A stretch of DNA of 58,944 nt, taken from the NCBI GenBank assembly GCA_964622275.1, contig CAZUMX010000001.1, positions 1 to 58,944 of the forward strand, written 5' to 3'. Source of the stretch: CAYPEZ01 sp964622275. Its GTDB lineage: Bacteria > Patescibacteriota > Minisyncoccia > Phycocordibacterales > UBA6899. Positions 48,703-56,639 of this stretch are shown here, in pieces (position 1 is the first letter of the stretch; the number at the start of each line of letters is the position of its first letter). The translations under genes were made by a program, and so were the position numbers. The notes beneath the pieces were generated by a model. That model was not told where the DNA came from. It did not search any database and saw only the letters and a program-made list of their open reading frames with translations.

Positions 48703-49779
48703 AAGACTCATCACTTCTGGCACCTGAGTGCTTTCTCCGTTAGAAAGGACGACAATCTGAACATTGGAAGGGGTTTTTTCTGTGGCTTTTTGAAGCTCCT
48801 GCAGGGGTTCGTCTTGCCGATCGTCAGCAAGGTGGAACGTTCCGTAGTGCATAGGAATCATTGTCTCCGCATGAAGATCCTTTGCGATCTGTAACGCTTC
48901 GCTTGGAGAAACATGGACTGGGCCCATGAAAAATTCTGGCCGAAATGCCCCAATGGGAATGAGAGCGAGACGCATTGACGAAAACCGCTCTGTCATACTC
49001 TTCACAAAAGGACCATATCCCGTATCTCCAGCAATATACGTGTTTCCATGAGGAGTTTCGATGACATATCCGCCCCAAAGTGTCGTGTTTCGATCGGACA
49101 TGGCGCGCGCAGAAAAATGCTGTGCGGGCACCGAAGAAATATGCATAGAATCTCCGAGATCTTTTTTCTCCCACCAATCATACTCGAACACATGTTCTAT
49201 CCCCCGAGATTCAAGATATGTCTTATTCCCTATTGGAACAATAATTGTTGGATGAAATGCCTCTTGCAGTCGAAGGAGGGTCGGGAGGTCCATATGGTCA
49301 TAGTGGTTGTGCGAAATGAGAACCACGTCTATAGGCGGAAGCTGTTCGAATGCGATTCCTGGAGTGCGATAACGCTTTGGTCCCACAAAAGAAAATGGAC
49401 TTGCTCGTTCTGACCAGATTGGATCAGTAAGAATATTCTTCCCTTCTGTTTGAAGAAGAAGTGTTGCGTGGTTAACCATAGTGACGACCAAAGCGCTTCC
49501 GTTAACACGCTCCTTTGGAGTTCCAAAGGTGTTGTTATCTCTCCACACCCAATCATTTGGCGGGCGAGAGAGAATCCACTTCCAAAAATTCCCACTTCTT
49601 TGTGCTGGAGGGGGTGTCGTGTTCGTACCAATATTATAAAAATGCTTTCCGTCAAAGTGATCCGTCACGGGTCCGTGCCATCCATCAGCGCGAATGTTGC
49701 GATCGACAACAAAAATGATAAGTGCGCATCCAAGACAGAAAAATAAAAAATATTTCAAAACAAGAACTGCAAAAATCAT
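48700..49779 (-). CDS. MBL-fold metal-dependent hydrolase (NAPE-PLD/UlaG-like)
   Basis: A 359-aa metallo-beta-lactamase-fold enzyme with an N-terminal membrane anchor (residues 5-25). The metal motif is HNHYDHMD (H157, H159, D161, H162), and other ligands are likely in GDTGYG (D) and PMHYGTFHL (H). The segment NHATLLLQTEGKNILTDPIW is typical of the NAPE-PLD-like lipid-hydrolase group, which cleaves N-acyl phospholipids; similar bacterial members act on other substrates. An anchored enzyme near the membrane fits a lipid substrate. It overlaps the hydrolase gene upstream by ATGA and is the last gene of the operon that starts with the ABC-F gene. Substrate assignment is tentative. Confidence 0.9.
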   Translation of the reverse strand: MIFAVLVLKYFLFFCLGCALIIFVVDRNIRADGWHGPVTDHFDGKHFYNIGTNTTPPPAQRSGNFWKWILSRPPNDWVWRDNNTFGTPKERVNGSALVVTMVNHATLLLQTEGKNILTDPIWSERASPFSFVGPKRYRTPGIAFEQLPPIDVVLISHNHYDHMDLPTLLRLQEAFHPTIIVPIGNKTYLESRGIEHVFEYDWWEKKDLGDSMHISSVPAQHFSARAMSDRNTTLWGGYVIETPHGNTYIAGDTGYGPFVKSMTERFSSMRLALIPIGAFRPEFFMGPVHVSPSEALQIAKDLHAETMIPMHYGTFHLADDRQDEPLQELQKATEKTPSNVQIVVLSNGESTQVPEVMSL

Positions 49780-50378
49780 AGGAGTGCCCGCAAAAGTAAT
49801 TCAAGCTCTGGAAATGTTTCAAGGCTAAAATGTCCGCGATCGGTAAAAGTCTTTTCCTGTGCGGAAGGGAGTGCATTTTTATACCGATGATATTCCTCAA
49901 ACGAAACAACAGGATCATCTGTGCTAAACCAGAGATGAATCGCTCCTCCCTGTTTTGCAAATCTCTCAAGTGACCCCTGAATACAAAAACTCCCGAGAGA
50001 TTCTGTGCTTTCGTCATTAAAAGGCGCAGCAACGAGGACGGTTGCCTTTATGGTTATAGGAAGATCGTGCTGACTCAGATACTTTGCGAGAAAGATTCCT
50101 CCAAGTGAATGCCCGACGAGCACCACACCGTCACGCAGAAATGGGATCAAGCGCTCAAACCACATGGACCATTCTTCATACTGCGCATTCTGGGGCAGAG
50201 GCATCTCCGGCCGAAATATTTCATACACTTCCCGAAGCTGTTCGTCTATCCAGTCTTTCCACTTTTTGTACCGTACAAAATAGGATGCGTCGACGGGCAT
50301 CGTGCGAAGTGCCTCGAGGTATTTCTCATGCGACTCATACACCATTCCGCCATGAAGAATGACAAGCTGTGGTTTCAT
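49776..50378 (-). CDS. Alpha/beta hydrolase, RBBP9/YdeN-like
   Basis: About 200 aa serine hydrolase with a compact alpha/beta fold. VILHGGMVYE is the first strand and oxyanion region, GHSLGG (Ser91) the nucleophile elbow, FSTDDPVV the acid strand and RGHF near the C-terminus the histidine. The length matches the RBBP9/YdeN family of small serine hydrolases, of unknown natural substrate. The start at 50378 (MKPQLVILHGG) is chosen over a GTG two codons upstream. It follows the ABC-F gene after 15 nt and overlaps the MBL gene by ATGA, so the three genes are probably one transcription unit. Confidence 0.88.
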   Translation of the reverse strand: MKPQLVILHGGMVYESHEKYLEALRTMPVDASYFVRYKKWKDWIDEQLREVYEIFRPEMPLPQNAQYEEWSMWFERLIPFLRDGVVLVGHSLGGIFLAKYLSQHDLPITIKATVLVAAPFNDESTESLGSFCIQGSLERFAKQGGAIHLWFSTDDPVVSFEEYHRYKNALPSAQEKTFTDRGHFSLETFPELELLLRALL

Positions 50379-50393
50379 ACACACAATGATACA

Positions 50394-51878
50394 TTATTTC
50401 TCTAGATCAAGAGTCTCATCGATACGAATCTGGCTGACAAATTCAGGCACGTGTGACACGAGAATCATTGCTCCCTCATATTGGTCAAGCGCTTTTGCAA
50501 TAACAGGGAGATGCCGAAAATTTATATGATTCGTTGGTTCATCGAGAATGAGGAGCCCAGGACCTTCAAGGACAAGTCGAGCGAAAGCCACAAGACCTTT
50601 TTGGCCTTCAGAGAGCATGCCGATTTTCTTTCCCATCAATGACCCATGGATCAGAAATCCCGCAGCAACACTGCGCATCCTTTCTTCGTTCTGTTTATCC
50701 ATGATGCTCATGAGAGATTGGAAGACGGTGTCTTCAAAGTTCAGCGTCGAAAAGTCTTGTCGGTAGTATCCGATGCGAATCCCTTTTGCTATTGTCGCCC
50801 CCTCGGCCTTCCCACCTGCAAGAGATTCGAGAAGCGTTGACTTCCCTATACCATTCGGGCCCTTGAGCAGGAGATGATGCTTCTTTCGAAGAGAAATATT
50901 CGCCGTATGTTTTTTTGGCTTATGAGTCTTCCGATCGATAGTCGTGTATGAACTGATTCCTAAAACTTCCCCAATAATTTCAGGCTGGGCGGGTATGGTA
51001 AAAGCTTTGATCGTCTTATCTTCGCGCCGCACATCAACCTTATTTTCCTCCATCTCTTCAATCTCATCCCGCAATTTCTTTGCCAGGAGTCGCATATTTC
51101 CTCCTTTCTGCGCAAAATAATTTACTTTGTCTTTGTTTTCCTGAATCTTCTTGGCGAATTGCGCATTTTTGCGGTTCTCGGCTTCAATACGTGCGGTGAT
51201 CTGTTTCAAGAGATCGTAGTAATTTCCCACATATTGCTCAACTTTCTGTGTGTGAATATCAAGATAGAGAATACCGTCAGTAAAGGAGTTAAGAAAATCC
51301 GCATCGTGAGAAATGACAAGACATGTGTGCTCCGAATTCTTAATAAAGTCTGTGAGATGATCAATCCCTTCTTTATCAAGATTGTTTGTTGGTTCATCGA
51401 GGAGAAGAATATCTGGGTCCTGAATGAGGGCCGAGGCAAGGAGAAGTCGCGCCTGCTGTCCTCCAGAGAATGATCCAACTTTTCGCTCTAGTGGCGCGTG
51501 GAGGTTCACGACATGAAGCACTTTCTCAATCATTGGATCAATCGCATAGATTTTCTCCTTGAAACATCCCTGAAAATATTCTCGAACAGTGAGCTCTCGT
51601 TCTTTTGGAGTAATGACCTGTTTAGCAATAGCAATGGAAAGTTTTTGTGAACGATTGATGGCGCCTTCGTCCGGCCTCAGTGCTCCTGTAATGAGGCTGA
51701 AGATCGTACTCTTGCCTGCGCCATTTTGGCCCATCACCGTCACCTTGGATCCCTTCCGCACAGAAAAGCTTACCTCATGCAAGATGGGGTGATTTTGCCC
51801 GTATCCAAATGAGACGTCTTCAAAGCGAAGAACCGTCTCTTTAGGTACACTATTCTCTGTTTGGAATTGTTTGGCCAC
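50394..51878 (-). CDS. ABC-F family ATPase
   Basis: A 494-aa soluble protein with two ABC domains and no membrane segments, the ABC-F architecture. Walker A of domain 1 is GQNGAGKST (residues 50-58), signature FSGGQQARLL, Walker B ILLLDEPTNNLD. Domain 2 has GPNGIGKST, LSEGQKGLVAFARL and LLILDEPTNHINF. The linker of about 90 residues between them (VEQYVGNYYDLLKQ to EENKVDVRREDK) is highly charged and helical, the P-site tRNA interaction motif region. ABC-F proteins act on stalled ribosomes in translation or antibiotic resistance. The start is the GTG at 51878 with GAGG in the upstream region. It is the first gene of an operon with the hydrolase and MBL genes. Confidence 0.94.
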   Translation of the reverse strand: MAKQFQTENSVPKETVLRFEDVSFGYGQNHPILHEVSFSVRKGSKVTVMGQNGAGKSTIFSLITGALRPDEGAINRSQKLSIAIAKQVITPKERELTVREYFQGCFKEKIYAIDPMIEKVLHVVNLHAPLERKVGSFSGGQQARLLLASALIQDPDILLLDEPTNNLDKEGIDHLTDFIKNSEHTCLVISHDADFLNSFTDGILYLDIHTQKVEQYVGNYYDLLKQITARIEAENRKNAQFAKKIQENKDKVNYFAQKGGNMRLLAKKLRDEIEEMEENKVDVRREDKTIKAFTIPAQPEIIGEVLGISSYTTIDRKTHKPKKHTANISLRKKHHLLLKGPNGIGKSTLLESLAGGKAEGATIAKGIRIGYYRQDFSTLNFEDTVFQSLMSIMDKQNEERMRSVAAGFLIHGSLMGKKIGMLSEGQKGLVAFARLVLEGPGLLILDEPTNHINFRHLPVIAKALDQYEGAMILVSHVPEFVSQIRIDETLDLEK

Positions 51879-51917
51879 GCCTGAGCCTACCTCAAATTTA
51901 TGAAAATGATAAGGCCT

Positions 51918-53171
51918 TTATGCGTAACTGCCCGCAACCCAGCCAGTCGTCCAACAGAGCTGAAGAGAATATCCGCCTGACGGGCGATTAATGTGAAGAA
52001 GATCCCCAACAATGAACAAATTAGAAACCTTTTTTGAACGCATGGTCTTTGTATCAATCTCAGAAAGAATCACTCCTCCATCAGCAACAACGGCTCGGTC
52101 GTACCCCATGAGACCAGTGATTGTCAGAGGAAGTGCCTTCAAGAGATGCGCAAGCGAGCGTCTTCCCTCTTTTGAGACACTGTGCACCTTTGTCTCTGGA
52201 TCAAACTCCGCAAGCGAGAGAATAGCGTCAGTCGTTCCAACAGGCAAAAGTTCTTTGAGCGCAGTTTTTGCCATCTTGTTTTTATGTTTCTCAAATAGAT
52301 TGATGAGTCTGCGGTCAAGGTCTCCGATTTCTGTATCTGGAAAACAGTCGATCGTTGCCGTAACAATTCCTCTATGAAGAAGGTCGCTGACTTTCTGAGC
52401 GCTATTGAGAATGAGTGGCCCGGAAAGACCAAAGTGCGTGAAAAGAATTTTCCCGCGTTTGGAAAAGATCTGCTTCCCATCGACAAGAAATCTGATTTTC
52501 ATAAAAGAGAGTGCTACTCCTGCGAGGGAATGCCCCCAAGCATCTTTTGTACGCAGTGGAACAATGGTGGGCGTAGGTTTCTTCACTGTGTGCCCAAGAT
52601 CCTCAAGCCAAGCAAAACCATCACCTGTCGATCCAGTTTCAGGATGAGAAACCCCACCAGTCGCCAAAATAATATTTTTTGCTTTGTAAGTTCCCGACTT
52701 TGTCACCACAGATTCTATTGCTCCATTGTGTTCTATCATTCGCAAGACTGGAGACCCTGTCTTTACGATAACCTTCCCCTTCTTCATATATTGCTCGAGA
52801 GCACGAAACACATCTGCCGCATTCTCGGTATGAGGAAAGACACGGTTGCGTGCCTGTACGACAAGAGGAAGACCTCGTGTTTCAAAAAATTCAAACGTGC
52901 TTTTTACACCAAATTGTGAGAACGCAGAATATAAAAATTGTTCTCCCTCTCCATAATTTGAGAGAAATGCCCGCACATCATATTCTTCGTTTGTAATATT
53001 GCACCTTCCTCCGCCAGAAATCTTGAGCTTCTCGCCTGGATGTATGTTTTTTTCAAGAAGGAGCACGGACTTCCCGAGTTCAGCTGCGCGACCTGCCGCC
53101 ATCATCCCTGCGGCTCCACCGCCCACAACAATGACATCGTACTGAGGGTCGATGTGTTGATACTCTTTCAT
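51918..53171 (-). CDS. HI0933-family (BaiN/RdsA) NAD(P)/FAD-dependent oxidoreductase
   Basis: A 417-aa flavoprotein. The dinucleotide-binding motif is VIVVGGGAAGMMAAGRAAEL at residues 14-33, followed by LKISGGGRCNITN, the hallmark of the HI0933/YhiN family. ATGGVSHPETGSTGDGFAW and the C-terminal FIVGDLLHINRPSGGYSLQL, where FAD is bound, complete the domain. Members include bile-acid reductase BaiN and uncharacterised enzymes; the substrate cannot be told from sequence. The length is normal and the ATG at 53171 is supported by TGGTAGTAT seven nt upstream. It stands alone between the TMEM175-like gene and the ABC-F operon. Confidence 0.93.
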   Translation of the reverse strand: MKEYQHIDPQYDVIVVGGGAAGMMAAGRAAELGKSVLLLEKNIHPGEKLKISGGGRCNITNEEYDVRAFLSNYGEGEQFLYSAFSQFGVKSTFEFFETRGLPLVVQARNRVFPHTENAADVFRALEQYMKKGKVIVKTGSPVLRMIEHNGAIESVVTKSGTYKAKNIILATGGVSHPETGSTGDGFAWLEDLGHTVKKPTPTIVPLRTKDAWGHSLAGVALSFMKIRFLVDGKQIFSKRGKILFTHFGLSGPLILNSAQKVSDLLHRGIVTATIDCFPDTEIGDLDRRLINLFEKHKNKMAKTALKELLPVGTTDAILSLAEFDPETKVHSVSKEGRRSLAHLLKALPLTITGLMGYDRAVVADGGVILSEIDTKTMRSKKVSNLFIVGDLLHINRPSGGYSLQLCWTTGWVAGSYA

Positions 53172-53178
53172 GTGAGAG

Positions 53179-53187
53179 ATACTACCA
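53179..53187 (-). promoter_or_regulatory. Extended -10 promoter (TGGTAGTAT)
   Basis: TGGTAGTAT seven nt before the ATG at 53171, a weaker match to the TGnTATACT group. Confidence 0.45.
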
Positions 53188-53203
53188 CCCTTTTTGAAGC
53201 GGT

Positions 53204-53854
53204 CTAGGGATTATGCTGCTCCTTTTGCCCTGTGCCAAAACTCAGTCCAAATATCTTCTCCACCTTATCAAGAAGCCCTGGAATCACATTAAACAGCACT
53301 GGGAATGCGTAGAAAAAGAGTGTGAACCAAAGAGACAAAGGGATACAGAGAATGCCGATAAGAGTAGAGCACACGGTTAAATATTGGCGGATGCGTCCTT
53401 GCGCAATCAGACGAGGACTGTTGTGCGATGTGTCGATTTCGTGCGAGTACAGTGCGTAATGAAACATAATGACCGCCATAAGACCGATCGCAAGCACATT
53501 AAGACCGTAGACAAGCTCTGCAAGAGGAATATGCGCATATCGGCCGAGTAAATGTGACGAAAAAGGGATGAGCGCAAGAAAGAGAAGGTATAGAAAATTG
53601 AGCCCAATCATTTGACGATTTACCTTCTGAATAAAAATACTGAAGAAAAAGCTATGCGAGATCCAAAACATGGCCACAACGATAAAGGAGACGAGATACC
53701 CGAGGAAAAGTGGGCCGAGTTCCACAAGCGCATGCCATAACCCCGCGGATGTTGCATCAAGAAGGTGCTCAGGAACACGAATCTCGATAACGAGGAGTGT
53801 GAAGATAATCGCAAATGCTCCATCTGAGAGCGCAGCAAGTCGTTCAGTTTTCAT
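53204..53854 (-). CDS. TMEM175/DUF1211-family potassium channel-like protein
   Basis: About 216 aa with six predicted membrane helices. The N-terminal signature RLAALSDGAFAIIFTLLVIE matches the conserved F-S-D-G-x-F-A-I-x-x-T-L-L motif of TMEM175 channels (DUF1211), which forms the pore-lining helix. The bacterial proteins have one six-helix unit and assemble as tetramers selective for K+. Start ATG at 53854 places this motif at the usual position and has TGATATACT seven nt upstream; an earlier start would add eight residues that match nothing. It is monocistronic. Function as a K+ channel is inferred from the family. Confidence 0.9.
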   Translation of the reverse strand: MKTERLAALSDGAFAIIFTLLVIEIRVPEHLLDATSAGLWHALVELGPLFLGYLVSFIVVAMFWISHSFFFSIFIQKVNRQMIGLNFLYLLFLALIPFSSHLLGRYAHIPLAELVYGLNVLAIGLMAVIMFHYALYSHEIDTSHNSPRLIAQGRIRQYLTVCSTLIGILCIPLSLWFTLFFYAFPVLFNVIPGLLDKVEKIFGLSFGTGQKEQHNP

Positions 53855-53861
53855 ACAGATG

Positions 53862-53870
53862 AGTATATCA
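53862..53870 (-). promoter_or_regulatory. Extended -10 promoter (TGATATACT)
   Basis: TGATATACT seven nt before the ATG at 53854, overlapping the stop codon of the helicase gene. Same sequence as at 48694-48702. Confidence 0.6.
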
Positions 53871-55301
53871 CCCTTCAATCAGTCCTAAATGAACGAGACG
53901 TGACCTAATGGCACCACCATTTCTCCCAAACATCTTTGCAAGCTGAGGACGTGTTACCCCTTCACTATAGTATTGAGTTAATTTCTGGTCATCTTCTTCT
54001 GTCCATGATTTATACGCATTGGGATATTTCTCGCGTATACGTGTGATCGCTCCAACACCCTGTTCGGTATGTTTTGTCTTTTTTTGTGGGATGTCGTCAC
54101 CTTCTTCGTTCTCTCCCTTAAGCACTCCACCAATCGAGCGAATGAAATCATGGTGCATTTTTAATTCTGTCTCAGGAAGCATGCGACGAAATTGCTCATC
54201 TGCATCATGGCTTGCTGCACGGAACACTCCATCCACTTCTAGAACATGTGGGTGAACCTCAAGCGCCCGTGAGTTCAGCCCCTCGAGATGAACGCCGTCG
54301 AGTGTTCGCACTCGCGAAAGCGCAACGTAGCCCTGCCCATATTCAAACGCTTTTCCAAGATCCATGACCGCAGCATCCATACTCATCCCCTGACTCTTGT
54401 GCACGGTGATCGCCCATGCGAGACGCAGTGGGATTTGTGATATGCGTGCGAGGACCTTCTTGCCATCTTCGATTGCCCACTCCATTGGGAAGACCGTAAT
54501 GAATTTTCCCTTGCGAGTCTTGATGATCGGGCGGCCCATCACATCGAAGCTACTGACTGTCCCAAGTGTTCCGTTGACGAAACCCGCTTCAAAATTGTTT
54601 TTGGTGAACATCACGACTGCTCCTTCTTTCAAGACGAGCTTCTCCGGAGAAAGACAGTTGCGCTTCAGCGTTTCGATAAGCATTTTGTTCCCTGTCGCCT
54701 CCATCGAAAAGACACGCCCATTCCCTTCGATCGCTTCGAGCTCGCGCATATTCATCGCATCCACATCAGCGTTATGTGTATACAGGCGAGTGATGCTGCG
54801 CATTTCATGCGTCCTTCCCGTGCGACGCGTCTGTAAATGGTCAAAAATATGATCTCCAATATCTCCGCGACGAATCGATGAGAGTGTCGTGAGGTAGAGC
54901 TCATCTTCTTGACGATGCTGTTCAGTCAGATAACACGTGAGGAAGTTTGCCCTTCTCCAGCTTTCAGATTCAAAAGCAAATTGCGGTGGTTCTTCCCCCA
55001 TCTTTGCGATTGGTGGAAGCTGAAAGAAATCACCCACAAGGATAACCTGGAGCCCACCAAAAGAGTCTTCTTTGTGTCGAAGTGTCCGGCACACCACATC
55101 AACCATCGTAAGAATCTCTGCATCTAGCATTGATATCTCGTCGATGATGAGCACTTTGGCATTCCTCACACGCTTCACGAGCGATTCTTTTTCGCTCATT
55201 GCTTCAAGATCTTGTCCAGAAAGCGAGCGCTTGATTCCAATTCCACTCCACGAGTGAATGGTCATACCCCCCACATGCGTAGCAGCAATTCCTGTCGATG
55301 C
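53868..55301 (-). CDS. PIF1-like helicase, 5' end lost in assembly gap
   Basis: 477 codons remain, from the gap to the stop. Superfamily 1B helicase motifs follow in order: ASTGIAATHVGGMTIHSWSG (motif Ia), VLIIDEISMLDAEILTMVD (Walker B, DEIS), LVGDFFQLPP (motif III), LTEQHRQ (motif IV), and ITVHKSQGMS and GYVALSRVRTLDGVHL (motifs V and VI). The Walker A GKT loop must be in the missing part, about 40-50 residues before the gap edge. The C-terminus (about the last 55 residues) carries a Myb/SANT-like HTH, KSWTEEDDQKLTQYYSEG. PIF1-like enzymes are 5'-3' helicases that unwind G4 DNA and R-loops. The open frame that seems to continue across the gap is a chimera with another gene. Confidence 0.9.
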   Translation of the reverse strand, partial: ASTGIAATHVGGMTIHSWSGIGIKRSLSGQDLEAMSEKESLVKRVRNAKVLIIDEISMLDAEILTMVDVVCRTLRHKEDSFGGLQVILVGDFFQLPPIAKMGEEPPQFAFESESWRRANFLTCYLTEQHRQEDELYLTTLSSIRRGDIGDHIFDHLQTRRTGRTHEMRSITRLYTHNADVDAMNMRELEAIEGNGRVFSMEATGNKMLIETLKRNCLSPEKLVLKEGAVVMFTKNNFEAGFVNGTLGTVSSFDVMGRPIIKTRKGKFITVFPMEWAIEDGKKVLARISQIPLRLAWAITVHKSQGMSMDAAVMDLGKAFEYGQGYVALSRVRTLDGVHLEGLNSRALEVHPHVLEVDGVFRAASHDADEQFRRMLPETELKMHHDFIRSIGGVLKGENEEGDDIPQKKTKHTEQGVGAITRIREKYPNAYKSWTEEDDQKLTQYYSEGVTRPQLAKMFGRNGGAIRSRLVHLGLIEG

Positions 55302-55401
55302 NNNNNNNNNNNNNNNNNNNNNNNNNNNNNNNNNNNNNNNNNNNNNNNNNNNNNNNNNNNNNNNNNNNNNNNNNNNNNNNNNNNNNNNNNNNNNNNNNNN
55401 N
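55302..55401. other. 100-N scaffold gap between helicase and MGMT-like gene
   Basis: Exactly 100 N. The flanking sequences do not repeat each other, so unlike the first gap the missing sequence is real and of unknown length. It must contain the rest of the MGMT-like gene and the start of the helicase gene. Confidence 0.85.
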
Positions 55402-55442
55402 ATAGAGAGTGCGCACTTCACCACTCGTTCGCTGAATGTCAT
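55402..55442 (-). CDS. 5' fragment of an MGMT/alkyltransferase-like (ATL) gene
   Basis: Thirteen complete codons (MTFSERVVKCALS) and part of the next before the gap. This matches the N-terminus of small MGMT-family/ATL proteins, T-F-S-E-x-V-x-x-A-L-x-I-P, where the next residues would be P-x-G-x-V-x-T-Y-G. It does not match the start of PIF1-like helicases. TACAAT lies six bases before the ATG at 55442, which suits a gene start. The gene would bind alkylated guanine; the catalytic region is not visible. Seen in sequence: start and motif. Inferred: gene identity. Confidence 0.55.
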
Positions 55443-55448
55443 TGGGAT

Positions 55449-55454
55449 ATTGTA
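55449..55454 (-). promoter_or_regulatory. -10 box before MGMT-like fragment
   Basis: TACAAT six nt before the ATG at 55442, just downstream of the SWIB gene's terminator region. Confidence 0.4.
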
Positions 55455-55460
55455 TCTAAA

Positions 55461-55488
55461 AAACAAAAGCCCCGCTTATGGGACCTTT
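55461..55488 (-). terminator. Terminator after SWIB gene
   Basis: AAAG-n-n-CCC/GGG-n-CTTT type stem, then CTTTTGTTTTTTAG on the minus strand. The stem is imperfect, but the T run is good and the position (25 nt after the SWIB stop) fits. Confidence 0.6.
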
Positions 55489-55513
55489 GTGTTCGCACAT
55501 GATTGCGTGATGA

Positions 55514-55783
55514 TTATGAGAGGTGTGCAGAGACGAGCTTGGTCATCTCAAACATTGAAACTGTCCCCTTTCCGTTGAAGACTGCCTTAAGTGATGCGTC
55601 TGCGTTGATATTGCGCTTGTTCTTTGTGTCCTGAAGACCATTCTTCTTGATGTATGCCCAGAGCTTCTTCACGACTTCAGAGCGAGGCATTGGCCCCTTT
55701 CCAACCACGGCGGCGAGCTCAGGGCTCACGGTCATGGGCTTCATAAATGCTGAGTTTGCTTTCTTTGCTGGTGCTTTTGCCAT
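55514..55783 (-). CDS. SWIB/MDM2-domain protein
   Basis: An 89-aa protein with a Lys/Ala-rich N-terminal arm (MAKAPAKKANSAFMKPMTVS) and one SWIB domain: ELAAVVGKGPMPRSEVVKKLWAYIKKNG, NINADASLKAVFNGKGTVSM and FEMTKLVSAHL. SWIB domains are common in Chlamydiae and CPR bacteria, where they may act in nucleoid organisation or DNA-topology control; the basic arm suits DNA binding. The ATG at 55783 matches the typical MAK start of the family; an ATG two codons upstream is possible. It has its own terminator and follows the Ogt operon by about 90 bp. Confidence 0.93.
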   Translation of the reverse strand: MAKAPAKKANSAFMKPMTVSPELAAVVGKGPMPRSEVVKKLWAYIKKNGLQDTKNKRNINADASLKAVFNGKGTVSMFEMTKLVSAHLS

Positions 55784-55872
55784 ATGCATTATTTTGTTTA
55801 CTAAGTGCCCTCCATCATACATCCTTTCGTCATTTTGTCTTCCGCAGAGATATGCACAGCCAAAAAAGAGCT

Positions 55873-56346
55873 TTATGAAGCCATTTTTTTCTCAAATGAG
55901 AGTATGTTCACCTTTCTCTTCTTCCCCCAACGATAGGATCCGGTACCTCCGAGTGAGGGTACTGCACGATGACACGGGATAAGTATAGCAATGCGATTTG
56001 CCCCACACGCACTCCCCACTGCGCGCGCAGCTCTTGGCATGCCAATCATCTGCGCAATCTCTCCATACGTACGTGTCTCCCCCATAGGAATACGCCGAAG
56101 TGCATTCCATACCTTTTTTTGAAACTCTGTCCCTTCTACATGAAGTGAGATGTTCTTTGCTCGAGACGAATGTAGTTCTCTCACAATATGCCGTGCCGTG
56201 CCATCATCTCGAAAGAGATGTTTTCTGGGAAACTCAGGACGACCCAAAGAGAGTGCACGGACACGTTTTCCATCCATAAGGACAGCACATGGTCCATACG
56301 GAGACAAGGCAACACCATAACGAAGTTGTGTGGGTGTGTTTTTCAT
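55873..56346 (-). CDS. ogt: Methylated-DNA--protein-cysteine methyltransferase
   Basis: A 157-aa DNA repair protein that removes alkyl groups from O6-alkylguanine by transfer to its own cysteine. The active motif is IPCHRAV (Cys125) preceded by ANRIAILIPCH, with FQKKVWNALRRIPMGETRTYGE as the DNA-binding helix region and a G-S-A-C-G-A-N segment. The N-terminal domain (residues 5-65) is short, as in many bacterial Ogt forms. It is the last gene of an operon with DUF1801 and DUF1905 genes, overlapping the latter by ATGA. The symbol is used in the family sense. Confidence 0.92.
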   Translation of the reverse strand: MKNTPTQLRYGVALSPYGPCAVLMDGKRVRALSLGRPEFPRKHLFRDDGTARHIVRELHSSRAKNISLHVEGTEFQKKVWNALRRIPMGETRTYGEIAQMIGMPRAARAVGSACGANRIAILIPCHRAVPSLGGTGSYRWGKKRKVNILSFEKKMAS

Positions 56347-56639
56347 AAGAGGTGCAGGGACAGTGATATGACATCACCTCCAAGAAGTTCTTCTTTCTTT
56401 CGCACATCGGCTTTGACCGGAAGAAGGTATGCTCCCTCTCTCGAATCAGGAAAGATGCTCGTCTTCCAGGTCGATTTTCCTATTGTTGCTTCCACGCGAA
56501 CTGATCCCCATCCACGCCTGGGGCCTTTAGCAACTTTTTTCTTTATCTTTTCAGAAATATTTATTGGGATAGTGAGAAAGTGCCATGCCACATGACCTGA
56601 ATACAACCAAAGCTTTGCTTTTATGTTATATGTTGTCAT
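56343..56639 (-). CDS. DUF1905 domain protein
   Basis: A 98-aa protein matching DUF1905: IKAKLWLYSGHVAWHFLTIP, then GWGSVRVEATIGKSTWKTSI, FPDSREGAYLLPVKADVRKK and a final GGDVISLSLHL. The fold is a small beta-barrel-like domain; the family has no known biochemical function and often accompanies DUF1801/YdeI proteins, as here. The ATG at 56639 overlaps the 3' end of the DUF1801 gene by 14 bases, and the stop overlaps the ogt start by ATGA, so all three are translationally coupled. The earlier ATG at 56660 is less likely since it sits deep in the upstream gene. Confidence 0.88.
   Translation of the reverse strand: MTTYNIKAKLWLYSGHVAWHFLTIPINISEKIKKKVAKGPRRGWGSVRVEATIGKSTWKTSIFPDSREGAYLLPVKADVRKKEELLGGDVISLSLHLL

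Noticed and set aside
53868..55466. A single 532-aa helicase gene across the gap
   Set aside because: The right-hand fragment has the N-terminus of an MGMT-like gene, and 34 unknown residues are too few to hold the helicase Walker A region.
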